Notes: a model not told the origin generated them from the sequence alone. A stretch of DNA of 64,000 nt from Zhouia amylolytica (GCF_900116365.1 NZ_FPAG01000009.1:62001-126000), one strand, 5' to 3'; positions 53,807-62,854 are shown, numbered from the stretch's first letter. Made by a program: numbers and translations.

Positions 53807-55270
53807 ATGCTAAAGCAGCAACTACAATTTAAATTATCGCAAAAACTATCGCCTCAACAAATTCAATTAATGAAGCTGATACAATTGCCTACGCAAGCAT
53901 TTGAACAGCGATTGAAACAAGAATTGGAAGAGAACCCTGCCTTGGAGAGTGGTCGTGAAGAAACTTCTGAATACGATGATTTAGATGACAACTACGAAGA
54001 TCAGTACGAGGATGATTATGATCAGGACAATACTAAAGACGAGATCGATATTGATGAGTATTTAAGTGATGATGAAATTCCTGAATATCGTCTTCAGGCT
54101 AATAACTATAGTTCTGACGATGATGAAAAAAAAGTACCATATGCTGCCGGCACTACATTTCATCAATATTTAATCAATCAGCTGCACACTATTTCGTTGG
54201 GCGAAGAAGACATGGCTATTGCCGAATTCTTAATTGGCAGTATTGATGATAGTGGCTATATAAGAAGGTCTATACCTGATATTGTAGATGACCTTGCATT
54301 TACCCAAAGTATTTTTACCGAAGAAAAAGAGGTCGAGAGAATTTTAAAGATTGTTCAGGAGATAGATCCTGCAGGTGTTGGTGCTCAAAATTTACAGGAA
54401 TGTCTTCTTATTCAATTAAAAAGAAAGGATAAAAATGCGAAGGTAGAACTCGCCATTGATATCCTGGAAAATTCTTTTGACAAATTCACCAAGAAGCACT
54501 ATAAAAAGCTGATTCAAAAGCACAATATAACTGAAGAAGAACTCAAAGTGGCCATTCATGAGATTGAAAGGCTTAACCCTAAACCAGGAGGGGCATATTC
54601 AGGCAACAATAAAATAATTGAACACATTACCCCGGATTTCACCATCAGAATTATCGATGGTGGTTTGGAACTTACGCTTAATGGCAGAAACGCACCTCAA
54701 TTGCATGTTTCCAGAGAATATAACAACATGCTGAAAGGATATAAAGAGGCGAAGGATAAAACGAAATCCAGCAAGGATGCTGTGCAATTTATTAAACAAA
54801 AACTCGATGCCGCAAAATGGTTTATCGACGCTATTAAACAAAGACAAGAAACGCTACTGGTGACTATGAATGCCATCATGCATATTCAGGAGGAATATTT
54901 TTTAACCGGAGATGAGCGTAAATTAAAACCAATGATATTAAAAGACATTGCTGATCAAATAGACATGGATGTCTCTACAGTATCACGTGTGGCAAATAGT
55001 AAATATGTAGACACTCCTTACGGTACGATTTTAATTAAGGATCTTTTTTCCGAATCGGTAAAAAATGAAGAGGGAGAAGATGTATCTACACGACAAATTA
55101 AAAAGATATTAGAGACTGTAATAGAGGAAGAAAATAAAAGAAAACCTATTACAGACGAAGGCCTGGCAGGGATTTTAAAAGAAAAAGGATTCCCTATAGC
55201 CCGAAGAACCGTAGCGAAATACAGAGAACAATTAAACATCCCTGTAGCCCGCTTAAGAAAAGAGATTTAA
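53807..55270 (+). CDS. rpoN: RNA polymerase sigma-54 factor
   Basis: Alternative sigma factor recognising -24/-12 promoters and needing an AAA+ activator; none is in this window. 487 residues. Region I is Gln-rich (LKQQLQFKLSQKLSPQQIQLMKLIQLPTQAFEQRLKQELEENPALE). Region II is a very acidic linker (about 48-95, mainly D, E and Y). The core-binding domain and HTH (ADQIDMDVSTVSRVANSKYVDTPYGTILIKDLF) follow, and the RpoN box ARRTVAKYRE is intact at about 469-478. Its stop overlaps the next ATG by one base. Confidence 0.97.
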   Translation: MLKQQLQFKLSQKLSPQQIQLMKLIQLPTQAFEQRLKQELEENPALESGREETSEYDDLDDNYEDQYEDDYDQDNTKDEIDIDEYLSDDEIPEYRLQANNYSSDDDEKKVPYAAGTTFHQYLINQLHTISLGEEDMAIAEFLIGSIDDSGYIRRSIPDIVDDLAFTQSIFTEEKEVERILKIVQEIDPAGVGAQNLQECLLIQLKRKDKNAKVELAIDILENSFDKFTKKHYKKLIQKHNITEEELKVAIHEIERLNPKPGGAYSGNNKIIEHITPDFTIRIIDGGLELTLNGRNAPQLHVSREYNNMLKGYKEAKDKTKSSKDAVQFIKQKLDAAKWFIDAIKQRQETLLVTMNAIMHIQEEYFLTGDERKLKPMILKDIADQIDMDVSTVSRVANSKYVDTPYGTILIKDLFSESVKNEEGEDVSTRQIKKILETVIEEENKRKPITDEGLAGILKEKGFPIARRTVAKYREQLNIPVARLRKEI

Positions 55271-55875
55271 TGCAAAAAATAGCCAAAGTATTAAGCTTTA
55301 TATTTCATCCATTATTCACTCCTATAGCCGGGACCATTATCTTTTTTATTATAACTCCTAAATATACACCGCCGGAAATTATTCGGCCTATATTCCTGTC
55401 CATTCTGATTATCTCCGTTTTTATTCCAATTGTACTGCTCCTACTATTTAAAAATCTTGGGTGGATAAGTTCTATATATCTGGACAAGGTAGAAGAACGA
55501 AAAATTCCTATTTACGCTTATATAGCCTTAAACTATATCATTATTTTAAAGGTTATACCTTTTAATCTCTACGAAGAGCTTTATTACTTCCTGGTTGGTA
55601 TCGTAGGGGCTTTAGTAGCCTGTGTAATCCTGGTTTATTTTAAATTCAAGGCTAGCCTTCACTTAATGGCCATTAGCAGCTTAACGACCTTTATAATCGG
55701 TCTAGCGTTTCATTATGAAATAAACATCACTTTCGCCATAGCTACTCTAATTTTTTTAATGGGATTAATTGCTTCTGCGCGGATGTACCTGAGAACACAT
55801 AATATGCAGGAAATGATCGTGGGTTTTATTATCGGCTTTATCCCTCAACTGATAACCTTTAACTCCTGGTTATAA
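55270..55875 (+). CDS. Small polytopic membrane protein, PAP2-like remnant
   Basis: 201 residues with about six transmembrane helices. The pattern KASLHLMAISSLTTFIIG and ARMYLRTHNMQEMIVGFIIG recalls the C-terminal motifs of PAP2 phosphatases (SxxH and RxYxGxHxxxDVxxG), but the key KxxxxxxRP motif and the final catalytic His context are altered. Enzyme activity is therefore uncertain. The start overlaps the rpoN stop (TAATG), so it is co-translated with rpoN. Its 3' end overlaps the convergent barrel gene by 6 bp. Confidence 0.8.
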   Translation: MQKIAKVLSFIFHPLFTPIAGTIIFFIITPKYTPPEIIRPIFLSILIISVFIPIVLLLLFKNLGWISSIYLDKVEERKIPIYAYIALNYIIILKVIPFNLYEELYYFLVGIVGALVACVILVYFKFKASLHLMAISSLTTFIIGLAFHYEINITFAIATLIFLMGLIASARMYLRTHNMQEMIVGFIIGFIPQLITFNSWL

Positions 55876-56565
55876 TATATAGAAGATCAAACCCAAATGG
55901 AGTACATTCATGGCTATGGGTTCGCCTTCCGAAGTTATAGCATTATCTAACAAATCATTCAACTGATATTGCACATATACATTCCAGGTATTATATCCTA
56001 CACTTAAGTAGGCTCCATATTGAAGCTTATTCACATCAGGGTTGTCAAAAGATACACGTGATTCTTTAGCTATATACCGCGATCGGTTCGCAAACGCATA
56101 TCTAATTTTTAAACCTGTATGAACGCGCCAAAAACTATGTGTTTGAGTGTCGGAGGTACGGAATCTCAGCTCTAACGGAAAATCGATGGAGTGAGATTCA
56201 ATTTTGTTCCGTTTAAAATCTACAGAATCGGGTATTCGATCATACAGGACCACACCATTCTCTTTATAAGCCTTTAAATTTTCGTAGAATGAATTTACTG
56301 CATAACCCAACCCCACTCCAAGGGCGATATTTCTTTTTTGATTTAAGGGAATATCTTTAATAAAACCAAAGTGCAAGCCGTACGACAAACTACTTTGCTT
56401 AATCCCTTCCGGTTTATTTAACAAAGCATTGTACCCTATCCCTATGTAAAACTGATCTTCTAAATACTTGGTATCGGGTGCTCTATTGAGCAGGGAATCG
56501 AGTTCCTGAGCATGGGAAGACACCACATTAAATAAAATAAAAAACAAAATTACAGGACATCTCAT
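55870..56565 (-). CDS. Outer-membrane beta-barrel protein (PorT-like)
   Basis: 231 residues: signal peptide (ending VVSSHAQ), then a chain of amphipathic beta-strands (DQFYIGIGYNALL, SLSYGLHFGFI, NIALGVGLGYAVNSFYEN, IDFPLELRFR, FWRVHTGLKIRYAFANR, LQYGAYLSVGYNTWNVYVQYQLNDLL) ending LHLGLIFYIL. This is the eight-stranded barrel pattern of the PorT/outer-membrane beta-barrel family. PorT itself is a T9SS component; this gene's place next to exbBD rather than near ubiE leaves identity open. It stands alone behind the exbD terminator. Confidence 0.8.
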   Translation of the reverse strand: MRCPVILFFILFNVVSSHAQELDSLLNRAPDTKYLEDQFYIGIGYNALLNKPEGIKQSSLSYGLHFGFIKDIPLNQKRNIALGVGLGYAVNSFYENLKAYKENGVVLYDRIPDSVDFKRNKIESHSIDFPLELRFRTSDTQTHSFWRVHTGLKIRYAFANRSRYIAKESRVSFDNPDVNKLQYGAYLSVGYNTWNVYVQYQLNDLLDNAITSEGEPIAMNVLHLGLIFYIL

Positions 56566-56619
56566 GTGCGATACTTTAAGCGAATATAAAAGTATAACTA
56601 AAACATTATTATTAAAAAT

Positions 56620-56655
56620 AATAAAAGCGCTTCTATTACTAGAAGCGCTTTTATT
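56620..56655 (-). terminator. Terminator of the exbB-exbD cluster
   Basis: AAAAGCGCTTCT / AGAAGCGCTTTT stem with loop ATTACT; T-rich tract follows on minus. Confidence 0.85.
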
Positions 56656-56675
56656 AAGTTAAAAAGAAATTCAAT

Positions 56676-57152
56676 TTAGTTCTGTGAAGCCTCTCCAACA
56701 CGGGTTGTATAGTTAATCTTTAAAGCATTAACATCTCTAAGTTGTTGCTTTATATCAGATATAAGTCCCATATTGGTTTCCTTGTCAACTTTTAGAGCCG
56801 TAGTAAGAACGTTCTGAATTTCAGGACGTCTACCTGCTCTTTCTTCCAAGATATATGCACCTACATCCTTTACATCTCTCAACTGGTCATTTAACTGCAC
56901 TTTAGCAGCACTACCATAGGTTGCACGGTATCTTTCATGAGGCTTACCGGCATAGATGTAAATGATCCGGTCTTTTTTATCAAGCTTCTGCACCTGATCT
57001 GCATAAGGCAATTCGTTAATTACCTTAAGCTCGCTATCCTTCATTGTAGTTACTGTCATAAAGAAGAACAACAACATGAATACGATATCTGGCAATGAAG
57101 CCGTGGAAACCGGAGGCAATTCGCCTTTCTTTTTCTTTGTGAATTTAGCCAT
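56676..57152 (-). CDS. exbD: ExbD/TolR-family protein (second of two)
   Basis: 158 residues: one N-terminal transmembrane helix with the proton-coupling aspartate (STASLPDIVFMLLFFFMTVTT, Asp22) and a periplasmic domain ending INYTTRVGEASQN. ExbD forms a channel dimer inside an ExbB pentamer and energises TonB-dependent transport or a related envelope machine with the proton gradient. Last gene of the cluster, 13 bp after the other exbD; two different ExbD paralogues are typical of Bacteroidota. Confidence 0.93.
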   Translation of the reverse strand: MAKFTKKKKGELPPVSTASLPDIVFMLLFFFMTVTTMKDSELKVINELPYADQVQKLDKKDRIIYIYAGKPHERYRATYGSAAKVQLNDQLRDVKDVGAYILEERAGRRPEIQNVLTTALKVDKETNMGLISDIKQQLRDVNALKINYTTRVGEASQN

Positions 57153-57165
57153 AATACCTCAGTTT

Positions 57166-57789
57166 TTAATTTGTTTTGTTAGGCTCAGCTTCTGATAATT
57201 TCTGAGGATAAGCCTCCTTAATATCATCTAGCATCTTTTTAAGCCTATCTTTTACATTTTCCTCGGTTTGAGGGTCATCATACTCCTCTTGCATTTGAAC
57301 ATAGTTCATATTTGCATTAGGATACTTAGCTAATGTGTAACGGTTACGCAGATCATTATAGGCAGCTACCAATTCATTTTGTACTGCAATATAAGTCCCG
57401 TACTTTGTTTCACGGTCATTCTGTAATGAAATGATCGCCTTAGTAGGGTTATCAGATGATTCTGGATCTTTGGCACCTTTACAGTATGAACAAGCATCAG
57501 TCCCAGTTCCTCCACCATTGTCCAAGAACTTCATTGCGGCCTCGCGTAAGTCCTTCAATTCCATTGGCTGTTCTTCTACAAGTAATTGTCCATTTTTATT
57601 CACAACTACCTGAAAGATGTTCTTCTGTTTAATAATCGGTGGGTCAACCTGATCCTCCGCTGGCGGTAACTTTCTGTTGATACCACTATCTGTCTCAATG
57701 GTAGTTGTTACCAGGAAAAAGATAAGTAGCAAGAAAGCAATATCTGCCATAGAGCCCGCGTTAACTTCCGGTATTGCTCTTTTTGCCAT
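57166..57789 (-). CDS. exbD: ExbD/TolR-family protein with CxxC insertion (first of two)
   Basis: 207 residues: one transmembrane helix with Asp16 (GSMADIAFLLLIFFLVTTTI) and a periplasmic domain longer than in its paralogue. The extra segment contains CSYC (Cys100, Cys103) between MKFLDNGGGTG and KGAKDPESS, which could form a disulfide in the periplasm. The C-terminal YVQMQEEYDDPQTEENVKDRLKKML region is a charged helix. It is 2 bp after the small membrane protein gene and 13 bp before the second exbD, in one operon. Confidence 0.92.
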   Translation of the reverse strand: MAKRAIPEVNAGSMADIAFLLLIFFLVTTTIETDSGINRKLPPAEDQVDPPIIKQKNIFQVVVNKNGQLLVEEQPMELKDLREAAMKFLDNGGGTGTDACSYCKGAKDPESSDNPTKAIISLQNDRETKYGTYIAVQNELVAAYNDLRNRYTLAKYPNANMNYVQMQEEYDDPQTEENVKDRLKKMLDDIKEAYPQKLSEAEPNKTN

Positions 57790-57791
57790 AA

Positions 57792-58217
57792 TTATCTAAC
57801 TTTTTTAAATCCGGAAAAGACCATAGAAAGAACCGCTAAACCTCCCAAAATATAAAAGGCTATCAAACCAGCACCAACAGTTTTGGAGGCGCTTTCTGAA
57901 GTCTCTATACCTCTTTCAGCCATTTTGGTTAAATCTACATCTGTACCACTAGAAACAGCATAGCTAATTACAACGATCAAGGCAAAAACTCCAATAGATA
58001 TTAACGCCTTCTTTAGCTTACTCGGGTGAGTAACTAAATTACCAACTGTAAATAACAATGCTACAATAGCAGCCAGAATGGTCATATACTTTCCTAAGTT
58101 AATCATTATATCAATCGTACTAGAGCTACCTGGATCATCGGTACGGGCAATTGTAACCCATAGCACTACTCCAACTACTCCTAGTATTATTGCAAGTATT
58201 TTTGCTATTTTATACAT
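57792..58217 (-). CDS. Small membrane protein of the exbB-exbD cluster
   Basis: 141 residues with four hydrophobic helices (about 5-25, 43-63, 76-95, 118-138) and few loops. The loop after helix 3 is TDVDLTKMAERGIETSESASK. It is not a recognised enzyme. Its fixed place between exbB and exbD (18 and 2 bp gaps) suggests an accessory subunit of the ExbB/ExbD proton channel. Confidence 0.85.
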   Translation of the reverse strand: MYKIAKILAIILGVVGVVLWVTIARTDDPGSSSTIDIMINLGKYMTILAAIVALLFTVGNLVTHPSKLKKALISIGVFALIVVISYAVSSGTDVDLTKMAERGIETSESASKTVGAGLIAFYILGGLAVLSMVFSGFKKVR

Positions 58218-58235
58218 AAATAGAGTCTTTAAAAA

Positions 58236-59033
58236 TTATTTTTTATGTGCTGCAAGCATGTCTATCAAAGTAATAGACGAATCTTCCATATCGTTAACTA
58301 AAGTATCGATTTTAGCGATAATATAGTTATAGAATATTTGAAGGATAATTGCAACGATAAGACCGAATACTGTTGTTAATAATGCTACCTGAATATCACC
58401 TGCAATTAACGATGCATCAAGGTTACCAACAGCAGCAATTTTTTCGAATGCCTGAATCATACCAATAACTGTTCCCATGAAACCAAGCATTGGAGCAATT
58501 GCGATAAATAAAGACAACCAAGAAACGTTCTTTTCTAAAAGACCCATTTGAACACCTCCGTAAGCAACAACAGATTTTTCTGCCATCTCTACTCCTTCAG
58601 CTGATCTATCTAAACCTTGATAGAATATTGAAGCTACAGGACCTCTTGTGTTTCTACATACCTCTTTTGCAGCTTCAACACCTCCTGAAGAAAGTGCATC
58701 TTCTACTTGCTGAGTAAGCTTTTTTGTGTTTGTTGTAGCCATGTTCAAGAATATAATTCTTTCGATTGCTACTGCAAGACCTAAAATTAAACAGAGTAAT
58801 ACTACTCCCATAAATCCTGCACCACCCTGGATAAATTTTTCTTTTAAAACCTGGTGGAATGTTTTTGATTCTTCAGCAGGGGCTTCATCTTGTACAAGAG
58901 CCGCAGCATCATCAATAGCAACAATTTCTGAAATGTTTTCAGCTACCGTAGGCTCAAGAGCCTTTGCATTGGCGTTTGTTGCGTTTAGAGCCAATAATCC
59001 AGCTATAGCTAGAATAGAGAATAATCTTTTCAT
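58236..59033 (-). CDS. exbB: MotA/TolQ/ExbB proton channel family protein
   Basis: 265 residues: signal-like N-terminus (LLALNATNANAKA), then an extracytoplasmic stretch, one helix (about 75-97), a cytoplasmic loop and two further helices (about 170-195, 215-240). The family signature SLFIAIAPMLGFMGTVIGMIQAFEKIA is intact. It forms the stator ring around the two downstream ExbD proteins. First gene of a four-gene operon; a -7-like TATCTTTA lies upstream on minus near 59074. The TonB receptor at 29 kb is a possible client but not linked. Confidence 0.94.
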   Translation of the reverse strand: MKRLFSILAIAGLLALNATNANAKALEPTVAENISEIVAIDDAAALVQDEAPAEESKTFHQVLKEKFIQGGAGFMGVVLLCLILGLAVAIERIIFLNMATTNTKKLTQQVEDALSSGGVEAAKEVCRNTRGPVASIFYQGLDRSAEGVEMAEKSVVAYGGVQMGLLEKNVSWLSLFIAIAPMLGFMGTVIGMIQAFEKIAAVGNLDASLIAGDIQVALLTTVFGLIVAIILQIFYNYIIAKIDTLVNDMEDSSITLIDMLAAHKK

Positions 59034-59107
59034 TTTCTTTTAAACTTAATTTTGTTAGTTAATAGGGTTAAAGATAAAAAAATTATAATTAAATAATTAA
59101 ACTACAG

Positions 59108-59195
59108 CAGAGAGGAAGGGATTCGAACCCTCGATACGGTTTTGCCGTATACACACTTTCCAGGCGTGCGCCTTCGACCACTCGGCCACCTCTCT
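59108..59195 (-). tRNA. tRNA-Ser (anticodon GGA)
   Basis: Class II tRNA of 88 bases: acceptor AGAGAGG/CCTCTCT, D-arm with GGCCGAGTGG, anticodon loop CTGGAAA (GGA), long variable arm TACGG/CCGTA, T-arm GAGGGTTCGAATCCCTTC, discriminator G. CCA is not encoded. Confidence 0.97.
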
Positions 59196-59264
59196 GTATC
59201 CGTAACTTTTTAGGGTGCCTAAATAACAAATTTTTTTTTAGACCAAGAAATTAAATCTGGTTTT

Positions 59265-60290
59265 TTAACTCATTTCTCCCCTTAAAGATGTTTCAAATAC
59301 TGTTTTGAATGTTTTTTTGTTAATTCCAGCGCCCAAAAGGTACATCAGTTTGGCAATCGCTGCCTCAGTTGTTATATCTTTTCCGCTGATTATGCCCAAC
59401 TCCTGGAGGTGCACACTTGTCTCGTATTGCCCCATATTCACACTTCCTCCTGAGCACTGCGTTACATTTACAATAAACTTCCCGGCATCAACTGCCTTTT
59501 GTAACACTTTATAAAACCATTCTTCCGTCGGAGCATTCCCAGCCCCATACGTCTCAATAATTACAGCCTTAATATAATCGTTATCAATAATACATTCAAA
59601 GCTGTGTTCATTAATACCGGGAAATAACTTTATAACAGCTATCCTGGCATCGAGATCTTTTCGAACCACCAATTCTTTATTAGTGGGTTTCAATAAATAT
59701 TCTTTATGTACTTTCAAATGCACACCACTTTCTGCTAAAGCCGGATAATTCAATGATGCAAAAGCTTGAAAATGCTCTGCATTAATTTTTGTGGTACGAT
59801 TGGCTCGATATAATTTATATTCAAAATACAAACACACCTCCTTTATTACCGGTTGGTTATTTTCCATCAATGAAGCAATTTCTATTGATGTAATGAGGTT
59901 TTCTTTTGCGTCGGTCCTCAGATCTCCAATAGGCAATTGTGATCCTGTAAAAATTACAGGTTTCGAAAGGTTTTCAAGCATAAAGCTTAAGGCCGAAGCA
60001 GTGTAACTCATGGTATCACTTCCATGCAAAACCACAAAACCATCAAAAACGGTATAATTATCTTCTATAATTTCTAAAATCCTTACCCATGAATCAGGAT
60101 TCATATTGGAGGAATCCATAGGTTCTTCAAAAGATATGGTCGAGATATCACAATTTAAATGGGACAGCTCCGGGATGCGTTTCAAAAGCTTATCAAAATC
60201 GAAAGCTCTTAAAGCCCCGGTTTTATAGTCTTTGATCATCCCGATAGTACCTCCTGTATAAACCAGTAAAATATTGGGCTTCTTATTCAT
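59265..60290 (-). CDS. ansA: Type I L-asparaginase
   Basis: Hydrolyses asparagine to aspartate and ammonia. 341 residues without signal peptide, so the cytoplasmic type I form. Catalytic threonines lie in VYTGGTIGM (Thr12/Thr15 region) and LHGSDTMSYTAS (His89-Gly90-Ser91-Asp92-Thr93), with the structural FTGSQLPIGDLRTDAKEN and the C-terminal GAGNAPTEEW and VTQCSGGSVNMGQYETS blocks. Length is normal. Downstream lies tRNA-Ser. Confidence 0.95.
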   Translation of the reverse strand: MNKKPNILLVYTGGTIGMIKDYKTGALRAFDFDKLLKRIPELSHLNCDISTISFEEPMDSSNMNPDSWVRILEIIEDNYTVFDGFVVLHGSDTMSYTASALSFMLENLSKPVIFTGSQLPIGDLRTDAKENLITSIEIASLMENNQPVIKEVCLYFEYKLYRANRTTKINAEHFQAFASLNYPALAESGVHLKVHKEYLLKPTNKELVVRKDLDARIAVIKLFPGINEHSFECIIDNDYIKAVIIETYGAGNAPTEEWFYKVLQKAVDAGKFIVNVTQCSGGSVNMGQYETSVHLQELGIISGKDITTEAAIAKLMYLLGAGINKKTFKTVFETSLRGEMS

Positions 60291-60352
60291 TTTAAATCTG
60301 AATTAAATGAATATACTTTTTAGATTTAATTGTTAAAAGCAGTCTGGCGAAT

Positions 60353-61480
60353 TTAATCCAGACTCAACTTATTTTTTACGGGGTTAGCATACATTGCTAA
60401 AAAGTTCTGAAGTGCAACTGTATTATCCTTTTCCACCCTCCGTGCTATTCTTCTATCAAACTGACGCTTTTGCTTGTCAGAATATTCAGCACTAAAGCGA
60501 TCCGTATTATTAAGCAAATCATAGGCCATATAATTGGATGGCCACAACTTATAATTCTTATGAATCTGTTCATCAATAACATCAGCCAGCATCTGATATT
60601 GTTTATTCAGTGTCTCTCCGCTATTTGCTATATCATCTAATTCATCACTTAATACATCTCCCACTGAAATATGAATGTGTTTCTTTTGACCCGTAGCTCC
60701 TTTTAATATAGAGTTAAAATCTTCATTATTTGACTTCACATACTCTTTATCATAATGCTTGGCCATCAACTCCGGCATCTTCAGCATATCTGTTGGATCA
60801 TATTCGTATGATATTGAAACCGGAACAATTTTCAAATTCTTAAAATATTCCATCACATTCCCTTTTCCGGCAGCCAGACCTATCATTTTTAATACTCCCT
60901 GATGCGTAAGGTCATTACCATCTTTGGTTCTACCTTCTCGCTGAGCGATCCAAACGCTTCTTTTTTCATTTGTGACCAACTCCTTAATATATTCTGAAAC
61001 CAACCTGGAACTTTGTAACATCTCTCTAGGTGTTAAACCGCGTCGAATAAGAAAGTTTCTATTCAACTTGGACAAAGCCATCAAAAAGGGCTTTTGAACC
61101 AGGTTATCCCCGATGGCTGAAGCAGTCATTATTTGCTCATGCTCATAGAGGGCTACATTCAATAAAGATGTATCCAGAATAATATCTCTGTGATTAGAGA
61201 TAAACAAATATGGCGTATCCGCATCTAATTTATCAAAACCACTGGTTGAAAAACCATCAGAACTCCGCCCTATGACATTTTTAACTGCATAATAAATCAC
61301 CTTTGTTTGAAAATCTCTTATGGAGTGACAGTTCAAAACTTCCTGTTGAATTTCATCAGCATCTTTATCAGGAAATGCAAAATGAAGCAATGCTTTTATC
61401 ATAGGATGTGAATGAATTTGCTCTAAAGCAGTATTCACCTCACTATCTTTATACGGACGTATGTGGTCGAATTTCGTCAA
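60353..61480 (-). CDS. PlsC-type glycerol-phosphate acyltransferase family protein
   Basis: 375 residues. The acyltransferase signature FISNHRDIILDTSLL (an NHxxxxD-type block) and the later VWIAQREGRTKDGNDLTHQGVLKMIGLAAG match the lysophosphatidate acyltransferase fold, and IVPVSISYEYDP gives the third motif. Role: acylation of lysophospholipid or a related envelope lipid; the exact acceptor is unknown. The start is TTG (MTKFDHIRPY); an in-frame stop two codons upstream leaves no earlier start. C-terminal half is extended with a helical region. ansA follows by 62 bp. Confidence 0.9.
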   Translation of the reverse strand: MTKFDHIRPYKDSEVNTALEQIHSHPMIKALLHFAFPDKDADEIQQEVLNCHSIRDFQTKVIYYAVKNVIGRSSDGFSTSGFDKLDADTPYLFISNHRDIILDTSLLNVALYEHEQIMTASAIGDNLVQKPFLMALSKLNRNFLIRRGLTPREMLQSSRLVSEYIKELVTNEKRSVWIAQREGRTKDGNDLTHQGVLKMIGLAAGKGNVMEYFKNLKIVPVSISYEYDPTDMLKMPELMAKHYDKEYVKSNNEDFNSILKGATGQKKHIHISVGDVLSDELDDIANSGETLNKQYQMLADVIDEQIHKNYKLWPSNYMAYDLLNNTDRFSAEYSDKQKRQFDRRIARRVEKDNTVALQNFLAMYANPVKNKLSLD

Positions 61481-61530
61481 TGATTAGATTTTAGTTAAGC
61501 AAATGAACAAAATTTTGATGAGTTAATAAA

Positions 61531-62298
61531 TTAAACACCAAAAACTTCTTTTGAATTCAAGGTCGTTTGTTCAACGATCTCTTCGAGTGATAAGCCATAA
61601 ACATCTACAAGCTTCTCTGCAACATTCATTACATAGGCACTTTCATTACGCTTTCCTCTGTAAGGCGTTGGCGCTAAATATGGGGCATCAGTTTCTAAAA
61701 CAATATGTTTTAAATCAATTTGATTTAAGAACCTGTCAATTTTACCATTTTTAAAAGTAACCACGCCTCCTATCCCGAGTTTCATATTATAGGATATGGC
61801 CTTGTGTGCTTGCTCTAAAGTACCTGTAAAACAATGAAAAATTCCATACAGGTTATCATCTTTATGTGCTTCCAAAACTTCAAAAACTTCGTCAAAGGCA
61901 TCACGACAATGAATTACAATTGGTAATTTATGCTTTTTGGCTAGTTCAATCTGTCTTCCGAAGGCCTCTTGTTGTTCTTTTAAAAATGATTTATCCCAAT
62001 AAAGATCCACACCAATTTCTCCTACGGCATAAAACGTATGTTTTTCTAACATTTCCTCAACGTGCCTGATCTCCTCCTTATAATTCTCTTTTACATGGGT
62101 TGGATGCAAACCCATCATCAAAAACACATGTTCCGGATAATCAGCTTCGAGGTTTAACATTCGTTCTGTATAGGCCGAATCAATGGCCGGAATAAAAAAT
62201 CGCTCTACACCTTGGTCGATAGCGCGATTTATCATTTCATCTCTGTCATCATCAAACGCTTCACTATATAAATGCGTATGGGTATCTGTTAAAATCAT
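61531..62298 (-). CDS. tatD: TatD-family metal-dependent hydrolase
   Basis: 255 residues: TIM-barrel metal hydrolase, 3'-5' DNA/RNA exonuclease or D-Tyr-tRNA-related enzyme by family. Metal ligands in DTHTHLY, GEIGVDLYWD, PIVIHCRDA, GIFHCFTG and LETDAPYLAP. The start ATG at 62298 (MILTDTHTHLY) is supported because the longer frame would read through the promoter; TACTTTTG lies only five bases upstream. Divergent from the retropepsin gene. Confidence 0.95.
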   Translation of the reverse strand: MILTDTHTHLYSEAFDDDRDEMINRAIDQGVERFFIPAIDSAYTERMLNLEADYPEHVFLMMGLHPTHVKENYKEEIRHVEEMLEKHTFYAVGEIGVDLYWDKSFLKEQQEAFGRQIELAKKHKLPIVIHCRDAFDEVFEVLEAHKDDNLYGIFHCFTGTLEQAHKAISYNMKLGIGGVVTFKNGKIDRFLNQIDLKHIVLETDAPYLAPTPYRGKRNESAYVMNVAEKLVDVYGLSLEEIVEQTTLNSKEVFGV

Positions 62299-62302
62299 GG
62301 CG

Positions 62303-62332
62303 CAAAAGTAATAGATTATTAATAGCAACAAA
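62303..62332 (-). promoter_or_regulatory. Promoter of tatD
   Basis: On minus: TTTG (62332-62329), 18-bp spacer, TACTTTTG (62310-62303). The -7 box ends four bases before the ATG, so tatD mRNA should be leaderless or nearly so. Confidence 0.65.
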
Positions 62333-62352
62333 ACTTTAAAGATTCTTTCGGC

Positions 62353-62360
62353 TATATTTG
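62353..62360 (+). promoter_or_regulatory. Promoter -7 element of the retropepsin-like gene
   Basis: TATATTTG (TAnnTTTG), 16 bp before the ATG; no -33 TTTG at 19 bp. Confidence 0.5.
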
Positions 62361-62376
62361 CTGAAAATTAGAACCT

Positions 62377-62823
62377 ATGCAAAGCCTTAAAAAGTTTTTA
62401 ACCGAGAAAGGTTATCATAAAATACCCCTTGTATTAACGAAGACAAACCATTTTGAGGTGGTTGCTACTGTTAATTCAATTGAAGGCAGGTTTATTCTTG
62501 ACACTGGAGCTTCAAGCACATGCATTGGTTTTGACTGCGTCGATCACTTCGATCTTTTTACCGAGGAATCTGAAATAAAAGCCGCGGGCGCAGGCGCCAT
62601 AAATATGGTAACTCAAATATCCAAAAAGAACAAATTAGAGATCGGGGACTGGAAGTTAAAGAAGCTGAAAATTGTGCTTTTTGACCTGACTCATGTTAAT
62701 TCTGCATTAACTCAACACGACGCTTTACCGGTTCATGGAATCATTGGAGCTGATGTTTTAAAAAGGGGAAAAGCAATTATTGATTATCAAAAAAAATCAC
62801 TATATTTAAGAAAGAATAAGTAA
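62377..62823 (+). CDS. Retropepsin-like aspartyl protease domain protein
   Basis: 148 residues, one retropepsin-like domain without signal peptide. The catalytic motif FILDTGASSTCIG (Asp42-Thr43-Gly44) and the later HGIIGADVLKRGKAIIDYQKKSLYL (flap/hydrophobic-Gly element) are clear. The active enzyme would be a homodimer. Substrate is unknown; the family is widespread in Bacteroidota. It is divergent from tatD, and its 3' end is followed by two abutting small hairpins (62855-62882). Confidence 0.9.
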   Translation: MQSLKKFLTEKGYHKIPLVLTKTNHFEVVATVNSIEGRFILDTGASSTCIGFDCVDHFDLFTEESEIKAAGAGAINMVTQISKKNKLEIGDWKLKKLKIVLFDLTHVNSALTQHDALPVHGIIGADVLKRGKAIIDYQKKSLYLRKNK

Positions 62824-62854
62824 CCGATCATCAAATCTTCTTATGCCTCCCCAA

